DNA from: Cryptomeria japonica
Taxonomy: Eukaryota; Streptophyta; Pinopsida; Cupressales; Cupressaceae
Direction: 5' to 3'
Length of the DNA stretch: 64,000 nt
NCBI RefSeq assembly: GCF_030272615.1
Contig: NC_081415.1
Location: forward strand, 260,958,425 to 261,022,424
Shown here in pieces: positions 29,301-41,300 of the stretch. Under the pieces are notes generated by a model. The model had not been told where the DNA came from. It worked only from the letters and a program-made list of their open reading frames with translations, and did not search any database. The position numbers and the translations under genes were made by a program. Every line of letters begins with the position of its first letter. The first letter of the stretch is position 1.

Positions 29301-32300
29301 GAGTGCCAATATGTACAGCAAAATTATGTCCTTGGTATGGCCAGCTTGTAGGATTAACATTATAACTCCAAAATGGGCAGTTGGTATAATATAAGCTTGA
29401 AATGGAGTGGCCAGCTGAATTCTAACTTATTCCTTCACCAAAATTCTTTATTATTTTCTTTGTGTTGATGTGTTTTTAGGCACAATCAAACACAGAATAA
29501 GATACCAAAGTATCTTATCCTCTCTTGATCAAAATCTTCTCAAATGCTAAACTTTATGATCAAGTGGAAGACTCCAAGGTTTCTATCATCGGGTCTCGAC
29601 TTATGGATAAGGACAATTGGTCGTTGTGATTGTTGTTACTCCAAGGGGCCTTACATACTTCGTAAGCCAGGGATGTCTAATTTTCAAGGAATGCTTCCTG
29701 AATAATATGCAATGGAGCTCTCTTACTTACTACTACTTCTAATTGTTTGATAAAGAAAATGCAAAAGATGAGGGTTGAGGAATGCTAAATTATGCCTAGG
29801 AATGCAAGAGGGAAATTAGATAATTTTCAAATTATTACCAAACATAGACACCATTAATTGAATGCATATCAATGATTGAATAACAATTGGATTTAAGCAC
29901 ATTCAAAGATTCTAGTTGACCACACAAGGCAAATTTGCAATCAACAAACTGCTAGTGGTATGGATTAGGAGTTTCACCTTAAATCGTACACAACATACTA
30001 TCATTCAACTTAATGCTTGAACAAAATCTAAAGCTTGAGAAGATGAACAACCATGCAAGTGCTCTAAAGATTGAATAGAAAACACCACACTTCAATGTCT
30101 TTATTAATCTTAGCAGCAAAATAGCAACAATTCTTCAAGCCTCTCTCTAACCTTTTACAAATGAAAATGAATGGGTTTATATAGTGTTCCTGATTATGAC
30201 GAATGGCCAAGATTGAATGGTGATCAAGGGCCAAGATTTTGCCACCTAAACCCCAATTAGGGTTTGATACAATCAAAACCTATCTAGATAAACATTATCC
30301 AATACATTAGCCATTTGGCACAAATTACAAGGAGGAAACCTCCAATAAGAAAATGAATCGCCACATAGGATCACAACAAGTTGTCATATAAGATTTTGTT
30401 CCCTTTTTAATTTTCTCTTTTGGCAAATTTAATGAACCTAGTCATCATGCATTCAATTTCAGTTGTTGGAGCTGCTGGCAGATTTTTTAAATGTTGTTCC
30501 AGATAAATAACTTTTTCAAAGGTTGAGACGAAAATATTTTCCCACCCAGGCTCGTAATCCCTTGTCTTGCTAACAAGTACCATGAGTGCATGTATATCAT
30601 CTAGCTGCTTTTCTGTTATTGACCCACCAATTCAAAGGAAAATGACTCTTATTCTTTCTTCTCACTTGCTGGTATCTATGTGTGTTTCGGCGTCTATTCC
30701 TTTTCAAGAATGATTTGTACTACTTCCACAATCTTGGTAGAATCAGGTGGATTGCTTCATCAACTTGATTGCACCCATTATTGATATCTTCATAAATAAC
30801 CTTTCTCATGCGAAGCAAGCTTCCCCAATGCAGAAAACCTGGTGACTGTCCATCCTTCAATATCCCTTCCTTCACCAAAATTTGCTTAGGTGTCTTTCTC
30901 ATTTCTTGCAAGACAAGGATGGTGATGTCCCTAGTGTAGACCAAAGTATCAAATGCTGCCATGAGAGCTTGAGTTCTTCCAAGAACTTTTATAGCTCTAT
31001 CAAATATCTTCATTCTGTCTCTCATGAATTTGCTAGCCTTCTTGAAGGATTTGTCTATCCAAGCATCCATTAGTTGTGCTGAATTCCTTATTTTCTCCGC
31101 ATGATCCATTGGTTCTGGAGGAAGCAATGGTGGCGATGTAACCGATGGGTCATGTTGCCTTAATGGCTCCTTGAATTGCTGGAAGTAATTACTCCATGCA
31201 CTTACTTCTCTTTCCAATTTCTTATTCTTTTGTACTTCCATCCTACGCATGTCGTGAACTATTTTCACTGAATCATTCATATCATCCAATGCTTGCTTAG
31301 TGGTAGGCAGACCCAAATCAATAGTTTCCACATCATACTCTTTTGTTGTGATGTCATCTTCAAATTTATCAACCATTGGAGTGGCGATTTGTATTTCCTG
31401 AGAGCCTGTATTATTTCTTTAGACATCTTTGTTGCTTTTTTCCTTTCAATGATTTCTCGAGTCCAATTTAGGAGACTATCCAAGTCAGCTAATGGTTCTT
31501 CATCCACTGCTATTACTTCTTTGGTGAGGCTCTCTTTAAGCCATGTCGGGATAGAGGATCTTCCTTCTCCTACTTGTGTTTCTTTGGGCGATTGTTCATC
31601 TCTAGGAGGGGAAGTTGTCTCATCATTATCTTCTCCTTCATCTTCGTTACTTGCTTGAATGTGGGGAGCGGGATCTTCTTGATCTTGTGATTGTTTTCCT
31701 TTGTCTTGCCTCACTTCTATCATTCTGGATTGTAGATTCCATTGCTTCATTCAACCCATGACTCAAAGTCTCCACCAAGTCACGGATTCTCATAACCTCC
31801 ATCTCGATTCATCTCCACCTCGTGCTTGGAAGAGGTACTAGTGGAAGGATGGTTTGAGCTTGACTTATACCTCTTACGTGATGGTTCTCCTTCTTCATGA
31901 TTCTCCTTTCTTTTGGAACCTTTGGAGTGGGTTGAACGGGTGGCACTTCCACTTGCACTTGTATCTTTCTCATTATCATCTGATAAGTCTACTTTCCCCA
32001 GTAGGTCAAATGTTAGTTGCAAATTTTGTTCTGTCAACTTATGATGCTGAATATCTACCCATTTGTGTGTGTAGGCCAAGACTGGCTTCATCAACTCTTT
32101 CAAATCTATGATTTCTAATTCAACCCAATTGACCTTTATTTCCTTGTCCTTCTCTTCTACATATGTAGGCTGGAGACATTGACCACTGTCTTGTGCTTGA
32201 TCGGCAATATTGAAGATTTCACATCTTTGAATGATGTCAAAGGGCAATCTGGAATGCATTCTTCTTCTTACTTTGAAATCTTCTTGGGCATTCATCCAAT

Positions 32301-35300
32301 AATCCTCCAATTGCCATTTATGTCTACGCTTCTTCCCATTTGCCTTTCTTATATTTCCATAAGGATCAAAATTATCTCTAAAAACATACTATGTAAGTGA
32401 GTAAGATGACAATTCTTCTTCGGCCTTGTCAGCTGCTTGTAGAGAGGGGCAAACTTCTATGGAAACTCCAAGTGTAATAGGAAAAGCAATGCCAGTCTTG
32501 TGTCTATCACTTTATCATACGCCACCAACTACCTTACCACTTCTAGTAGTATTGTCTTATCCGTAGGATAGCACGGCAACATGTAGGGAGGGGAAGAGCA
32601 TGCTTGAATCCTTATAAATCGGAACTTCAGAAACTGAATGAACCAAGCACCAAATTTCTTGACTAATTCTTGTGCTTCTAGAGATGATAGTTGATGAATT
32701 CCATCTTGTAGGGTTCTTGTGATGTGCATAGTGAAGGCGTCATTGACTCTTCTATAATGTGATTTACTAAGATGTTGCAACTGTGTATATGATTCACGTG
32801 CTCTTATTTATCCAGGTCCTCTTCCAACTATAACTCTATACACCAATCCAACATACTCATAATTTATGGCAAGAGAGTATATGACATATGAGCTCATTGT
32901 ATATCTAGGTTATTGTTGATGATCCTTGCCCAATTGATCATATCCTTCCCATTTGTGATTGTCTCCATGAAGAAGAACATCCAATTCTCGAAGTAGAATG
33001 CTTGAGGAGCACCTGTGACTCGGTTGAGCAAAGTGATTAAGTCACCAAATTCCTCCTTAAAATCAACCCTATGTAATCTACCGAGAAGTTTACTTTTGTC
33101 GGGTCGACTCTTCAATAGCCAATACTTATTGATGATTCCAAGGCATTTCTTAGGGTCAACTTCATAGAATGCTTTAGCTCCCTCCATGCTCTTGTAAATC
33201 ATATTATTCGGCTCAGGTATGTGGAATGCTTTGCTAATGGCCGCTTCAAATAGATAGGCTAGCACTCTTCCATGGGGTGCCACTATTGTTCTTGTACGGT
33301 CATCATAGTGTTTAGCACACTCAGCCATCAATTCATAACATTGTATGGCCGGAGGAAAACCAGCTGACTTGATAATCCCACTTTCAATCATCTTCTTAGT
33401 TGTTCCTGAAGGTTTGCTTGTGCATAGTGAGCCACGAAATCTCCTTACATCAAATCACCCAAGATTAGTGTCTCCCACATTGCTCCAATGAGAAGTGATC
33501 TTTGTTTCCAGCATTTCGCCTTTCGAATCTTCTTTGATGAGGGATTGACGTGTGCTTGCTCCAGCCTTTGGTGCTGCCATACTTCACCTAAAAGAATTGT
33601 TTAAGTTAGGATTGTGGTGTGAAAAGCACCTAACTTATTAATTCAATGGCTATGAGGCATTAGAAACACCAATGGATGACTATATCATTGAATAAACCAT
33701 AGTCTAAACTTCAGCAAATCTGAAAGAATTAATTAAATGCTATGAACTCTACACTTATCGGCAACTTCATTAAATTATGATGCTAAGTAAGGTCTAATTT
33801 CAATAAAATAATCAAAACTTTAACATGAATCAGACCTGCACCAACTTTTCCTCAATCTGAATATCAAACATACCTCTGAATTTGACGATTTTGACTCTAT
33901 ATAGATGCAACAAATCAAGGGTGATTGACTGGTAACACTCAGAAAATTCGCTATGTGCTGAAGATATATGGGTGAAATTGCTTTATTCTGATCAAATTCG
34001 CTGATCTGCTGCTTATGATGAAATTCACTTGCTAATGTTATGATCAAATGACAAGTTTGAATGCCTCTTTATAGGTGTCCAAGTATGAGGTGTGTTCTTT
34101 CATCCCTAAGGCCGACTTGATAGAGCTTTGAATAAAATTGTTTCTTAAGGGGCCGACCTGGTTGTATATTTGAACATTTCCTTCACAAATTCAAACCTTG
34201 GTGCTAATATTACCTATGATCATATAGAAGAATTTCGGACCTTTTGCCCAGCAAAGGAAATTTTCGTACTTATCAAATGCCACTGGAAGTACATCGGACT
34301 TTTTGAGTAGCACTGGAAGTGCATTGGACTTTTTGAGTAGCTTTGGAAGTGCATCGGACTTTTGAAGTGGCAATGGAAATGAAGGATTTCGGACTTCTTG
34401 AGTGGCACTGGAAGTGAAGAATTTTGGACTTTTTCAATGCCATTGGAAGTGAATTTGACCTCTTGAAGAGCAATAGAAACTTTGCACTTTTCAAATGCCA
34501 AAGGAAATTTCATACTTATTGAATGGCCTAGGAAAATTTCATACTTTTTTAATGCCAATGGAAGTAAGTCGGACTTTCCTAGTGCCAATGGAAGTGAATT
34601 TTGGAAACATTTTGCACTTTTTGAAGGGCATTGGAAGTACCATCAGACTTTTTCACCAGCACTGGAAGTCATTTCAAATCGTTATCTCCAGCTTGTTCTC
34701 ATCAAATATTCATCAATTCAACCTTTGGTTTCAAAATTTTCTTATCAATCATCCATGGCAAGTGACCAAAGGAATAGTTGCATTTGTGGTGAGGCGTAAG
34801 AAATGCTCAAGGGTCTTACTTGATTTGCCCAAGCTCATCAATCTATCTTCAAAACAACTCCTTGAATCCAAATCAAACCTCTAAGATGTAAAAATGCACT
34901 CTAGGCCAGGTCAATGATTGGAAGACATCATTCAGCAAAGGAAATAACACGTGATCCATGAAGAGCAAAGGCAATATCGAACTTTTCAAGTGCCACTAGA
35001 AGTCATTTCGAACTTTCTAGGTGGAAATGGAAGAAAAAGAGACTTTTCCAAGGGCAAAGGAAGTGCAATCATACCTTAGAGAGGGCAAAGGAAGTGCCAT
35101 TAAACTTTTGAAGTGGCACTAGAAGTTATCCTATACTTAGTCAAATTTCACTCAAGTAACTTACCTCTCATACTCCTTGCCTATCTTATTCAAATTGACA
35201 CTACTTAACACCTCCTATTCAACCTCTAGCAACCTTAGGTTCTGATCAATTGGACCGATAGCCATCACACTAACCCCAGTCAGTCAAATTGCAAGAGATG

Positions 35301-38300
35301 AAATGCTAAAAACCTTGAAGCTTGATTGCAAAAAAGGGGGTCCCCATTTTGATGGGGTAATGTTGTGGAATGGTCACAACACTTTGCAAATGTATTTGAT
35401 GAATTTCTCATGCCTCAACAGGATCTTGGAATGGAATTTTCAAGGATGCTTCACAAACCTCCTAACATTCAACACATCTGTGAATCTTGAATGAATCTAC
35501 TAACAGATTGGCTAGGAGGATTTCTATCATCAAAACCAATCTTTGCCATAGGGTTTTCGTTTTGGGGGAAAAAGATGAACAATTGCTCAAACTCCAAAGT
35601 TAAAGTTTGAGCATAAAATATTAAGAATGAAATTCTTTCTCAAATTCTTGTTTTCATACCCCCTTTCAATATTTGAAATATTGTATTTCATTTCCCTCTC
35701 AAGGTGACTTTTGATATTTCTTTTTAATTTAGGTTAGCAGTTGGGCCCCCAAAAAGTCACTTTTTTTAATAAACTATAACTTCTTCTCACCAAGATATTG
35801 GATGTTGAAAGGGTAGTGAAACTCATACACAAAGAGGGAAAGACTAAGTGAATGGATTTGTACTCACAATACCTCTTATGTAATTGAAAATGCAAGCTAA
35901 ATAAATGATTGAATAATGCAATTTTTCACTAAAATGATTGATTAACCAATGAAATGCACTAGAGAAATGATAGATATGATAAATAAATGCTTCTAAATCT
36001 GAAAATAGCATGCAAAAACAATCAGAACTGAGCATATAAATCAGAAATTATGCAACCCACAAATCAATTTTATCAAAAAATTTAGGGTTTTTGTGAATTA
36101 GACCTTTATTTTTATGTAATTTAAATACATAAATAATGTAATTCAGAAATGATTGCAAATGTAATTGAATTAAGGCTACAAATCAGATCAAAAATGAAAA
36201 ATCAGAAATAATGCAAGCACTATGTCGAGTTCACCAAAATTAAATATAAGGAAAGTAGGGTTTATATGTTTAGCCATACAAACAAGACCTATTTTCCGTG
36301 TGTTACATTAAGGAGGAGATGAAATCAATAGATTCAATCTCCTTTGTGTGAAAAGGGTTGAATGCTGATTGACTGCAAGATCCCAACTGAATCTTTGCCT
36401 AATCTGATAGGTTTGGTTTGACTGATTAATCATGACCAATGTGAATTGCTTCAAGTTTTTGGTGTACTTTATGGTTTTGAAGTTGTTATGGTTTTTGCTT
36501 GAGAGTTTGCCAATAATGAATAGAACACATGCAATATAGGAAAGAATAATATTCTGAAATGAATTTTCAGATCTCTGATTTTAATAACAGCTACTTGCAA
36601 ATCTAATTAAATCACAATCTTTGACATTCAAAGCCAGAGATGGCATACCAGGCAACTAAGGCTTGTCCAGATGAACCTCTTTATTTGATTGAAATTGAAT
36701 GAATGCAGATGGATAATCCTCCACTATGCTTAAGCAGCTCCAATCATCTTTATTATGCCAAGAACGAATAACTAGAATAAATCTGAAGAAAGAGTGCAAG
36801 ACAAATGCGAATTTGTATGGTGCCAGATGCAATTCTTCCAAATTAGGGTTCCTTTCCCCCAAATGAAACATTCGTTTTACTCTCATATGTGTGCAAACTT
36901 CTGAAATGATGATCCAAATGCTGTTATTATATCCTGACAATGATATCTGAACCAAATAGATAAATCAAAACCCTTGTAGTTATTTTTATGATTCCAAGGC
37001 AAGAAATGATGGTACGGCCCTGCCTGGAAGGATACGATCTGCAAATTAAGCGGCTAAACTAGCTGGTAATCCTCTGTAAACTGCTCAGAATTACTGTAGC
37101 AGACCTGACGTGGCTGAGAGAGGTGTATTTCTGCTGGTTACACCCCTTAATGATCTGATATTGATCATTCAATGCTGTCATAGTACTGTAGACTGCACAA
37201 ATTCAACCCAAACAATATTTCAATTCCTGATTCGTTGATTCCAGTCTGAGAGCTCCTGAATTTGGCCCTCATGACCAGATTGGAGCAATTTCAGTGCTGC
37301 AATCTGTAATGGGATGACTAGGGTTTGGTATGCTGAAATAAAGAAAATTTAACCCACAACTATAGCTGCTGGAAGGGAATTAAATTAGCTTCAATTGGTG
37401 TTTGAAGTTTTTTTTCAATTTTCTCTTTCTGCCGCTAAAGTCTTGAGTAATTATTAAATAATTTAGTTCAATAGAAGATGGGGCCCACTTCAGTGCCTAC
37501 GTAGACTAAGGAGGGAATGCAATAGCTTATTAAGTGGGGCCCATTTCAAGTCCCTTACCAATAATTTATTCAGTGACTTAGTTAATATTTTATTATTTGC
37601 TTTTATTTAATTAAATTAATTAATATTAAGTTACATTTTAATATTTCATTTTTTTTTATAACTTAATAAAAAATTAATTTAATTATTGTCACTTAAAAAT
37701 TGGGAACATTACATTGACCTCTACTCCTCTTTGTCGAGGGGTATTGAATGGGATACCGAAAATATGAAGATGAATGCTAAGTCTAGGGCTAAAGATGGAA
37801 AACTAACCTAAATGCATATGAACATGCAATTGCAGATTAGATGTGAAGCTGTAATCATAGATCTGAGAAGAGGAAGATGAATGAACCTGTGACAAGAAAT
37901 TGGGCCTGAAACTCGAGACAAAGTAGCTCCAAGCGAATCTGTCCTTGGAATGTAAGATGTTGACGAAATAAACTGTTCCGGAACCAAAATCCTGCTCAGA
38001 ATCTACCCTAGAAGTTTCGCAGGAAATTCGTTTGACACTATAGCTCGGAGCAAATCTGTCCTCTTTTTGTGTCTACGAAAGTTGGATCTCATTTTCTCTG
38101 TCTATTGTCTAATTCTAGATTTACAGCTCTTGAACTTATCACCTGCACATAGAAAGAGAAGAAAGATGGTGAGAAGAGGGGTTTGCCTAAGTCAAACCTT
38201 GGGTTTGGAATTAACCTTATAATTGAAGTTGATTTGAGGACAGAGGCTAAATCTGAAATGAAATGCTGAAATCAAAATGTTTCACCTTGATAAGTCTTGC

Positions 38301-41300
38301 TTTGAAGTCTTCATGCAAGGTTGATGATGTCATGTAGGATATAGGATGCCTTCATAGAATCTTGATCATGAATGCTTGAATCTAAATACTTGACCTCTCC
38401 TTTAATGTCTTGAAAATGCTTGATTGCTTGCTCACTTGAATTTGAATCTTAGGCTTGAAAAATTGAATTGTGAACTTAGGGAGAGATATGTTCAAATGTG
38501 GGGGTGACACTTGCTTTTATACCCCACTAAATCAAACGTGTTTGAGATTTCAAGACAGGCCCACACAGAAGGGAAATTCCCACCCACATTTCATGACCGT
38601 TGTTGGGACCAACATTGGGCCCCTTTTGTCAGGACAAGGGTGCCCGAAGCGCCCTTGTCCAACCAATTAGGGTTGCACAAGAGTCCACAAACTAGGATGC
38701 AAGGTGATGTCTAGGAATAGAAAATGGTGTGAGCAGAATCAAACATGTTCAAGGCATGAAAGAGGCCAAAACGCTAAAGTGACGCCTAAGTGAGGATGAA
38801 AATTGTAAATGGATACAATTTGCAATGCTACACACACACACACATATTGCCATCCCCGAAAAATGGCCCTCAAACTACTATACCAAAAATGCATCCCTTG
38901 CCATGTCACCATCCCCATCCCTAAAATGATGTGGGACATAGATTTGCGGATATTCAATTGGTTACTTGCACCTTTTGTGGGTCTACTTCCGAATGATATG
39001 GCTCTAATTTTCCCAATTCATGCTATCATATTTCATTTCAAAGAATAGTTGAATGATAGTATGATAATTTCATAGGTTATGCTTGCATTTATGTGGAGGT
39101 TGTTATTACCTTTTCTATCCCTAGCAAACAAATTTCAATTGTAAAATGTGTATCCAAAATCCATGATTTTAGATCCAAATATAAGTACTAACAATCAAAA
39201 CAGCAAAGCTTGATTAATTTTTTGTTTGGTACCAAAATATTGAAATTTGAAATGTCCCACCCCTTTTTACTTTTTTTTTGTGTGTTTTCTAAACATTTGC
39301 TTTTTTTTTGTATTTTTTGGAATGACTGAAATGAAATGCAGGAAACATAGGAGAAATACTGATAACAACTCCAAATACTAATAAATATTCAACTCCACAA
39401 AGCCAAGCAAGATGTAGGAATGATGGAAAAAGTATGGCTGCTAAATTAATTTTGTCCGGCCAGGACTGGGTCTGCAAAATCTGTAAATTACTGTCACTGC
39501 TTTGCTAGGAAACCCTTATCAAAATCTGCCCTTCAAATGCCCCAAAAATCTCACGCTAGACCCTCTAAAATAGTAGAGCCTGTACTAGAAATGGTACAGC
39601 TGGAGAAATGAATGGTGCTGCCTGCAATCTATGACTACGATCGCCTCAAATCTGCAACCATTCATTACTTTCAAAATCTGCTCTCAATTGCTCTGCAAAA
39701 CTCTGTCAAATCTTCTCACAATTAATTCAAATAAGCTCTCCTGTAATCCTTGAAATGAGATCACCTCAAGAACACCTTGGAGAGATCTTTCACTCCCACA
39801 GGTATCCAACCCTGTGAAAGTTTTTGTCTCCACAGGCTGTTGGTTCAAACCCTTCCTTCAGCTCTTAAGCCAAACTCTCCAAAATGATTTTCCCGTGAAT
39901 GAAAAGAATGTTGCAAGGTGTGCACCCTTGGTCTCCTTGTGTTGTGCAGTGCAGCACTTGGGTTTGTGACACGGCTTAACCACTTCCTATGGATTCTATA
40001 AGTCTAGTGGTTGTATCGGGCATTAGCATGTCGATCTTTTGGTGCAACGGGAACTGTACTTCTAACAAGTGGTATCAAAGCCAAGGCAACAGGTTCAAAC
40101 CCCCTCACTTGCGCTTGGGGGATGGGGGGGATTGTTACAAGGTGTGCGCCCTTAGTCTCCTTGTGTTGTGCAGCGCAACGCTCGGGTTTGTGACATGCCT
40201 TAACCGCCTTCTATGGATTCTATAAGTCTAGTGGTTGTATCGGGCATTAATAGGTCGATCTTTTGGTGCAACGGCAACCAAAGAAATGAGTGCTCAAGCT
40301 CTATTTATTTCTTCTTTTCAAAAACCTCGCATAAAAAGGGTTATGCTTTAGCTTCATTACCTTTTAATATTTCACTTATAACTCCCTAAGTTAGGCACTC
40401 AATGTAATGTGCCCTTATCGAATGACTTATGGAAATAGGGACAATTAGCTTATAAGAATAAATTGCAAGAGACTTCTTTCCTCAATAAATCAAATAATGC
40501 TCAAGGTAATAATTATAGAAATCACTTGATTGCAAAATAATAATTTATGATATCACTTAATGTATGATTGTCCATATGAAATCTAACTGATACCACTTAT
40601 ATTCAGATATTATTGGTTATATGGTAAACAATGTCAGTGCCATTCCGGATGAGACTTGGATATATGCAAATGATCTTGAATACTATATATCTGATCTGCA
40701 ACTATGATCGGATCAGATGCTGCTGTCCCTGATATAGCTTGGGAGTATATGAAAGTCTGTTATATCCAATCTGTAGAGATGAAGAGAGAGTGCTGCTTTT
40801 TCTGATGTGTAACGAAGTAATATATGCTTCAAGTCTCCTCCTGATGATTATAGCAATAATGCTATGAAGTTGTCTGATTTGGCAATGTAACTATGCTGAT
40901 ATTGATCCTCAATCACTAACAGTGATGTGAGATGTTTTCTCTCTGATTGTTACTTGAAACTCATGCAATAATGGTGTTTTTTCTGATATATCGCTGACTG
41001 AATTATGCACATGATATTGGGCCTTCGGCCTTGCTCACTACAAGCTCTTCCAAACTGGAATAAGAAATAAGATATAAAAACAATCGGCATCCTTCCTTCC
41101 ATGAAATGATTGCAAATATATATTTACACAACCAATTGGTTGTCTATTGGTGGATAGAGACATGTTCATTTGTTAATTCATAATCGCACCACCTCAAGAT
41201 ATTAACCAATTATGTTAATTAATGTGATCCTTAAAGAATCGGTTTATCTCCTTAATCATACTTAATTTCTTTATTATATCAATATTGTAAAGGGATCAAT

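Larger units (their letters stand above)
39909..40279 (+). mobile_element. TRIM (terminal-repeat retrotransposon in miniature), 371 bp
   Basis: Two direct LTRs (39909-40067 and 40133-40279, about 90% alike) start TGTTGCAAGG and TGTTACAAGG. Between them lie only 65 bp: AGTGGTATCAAAGCC, a tRNA-Met-type primer-binding site, and a purine tract GGGGGATGGGGGGGAT just before the second LTR. AAAGAA flanks both sides. The paralogous segment at about 42100-42130 lacks the element and serves as an empty site. The end of the second LTR differs from the first (about 12 bp shorter). Confidence 0.88.

Noticed and set aside
34220-34588. KSDALPVLLKKSNALP repeat protein
   Set aside because: The open frame only reads a degenerate 30-40-bp DNA repeat and is also open on the other strand.
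29463-35390. CTTTG at both 29458-29462 and about 35388 as target duplication of a 5.9-kb element holding ORF-family member 1
   Set aside because: A CA+CTTTG match over 6 kb has about a one-in-three chance, and the two supposed LTRs are not alike.
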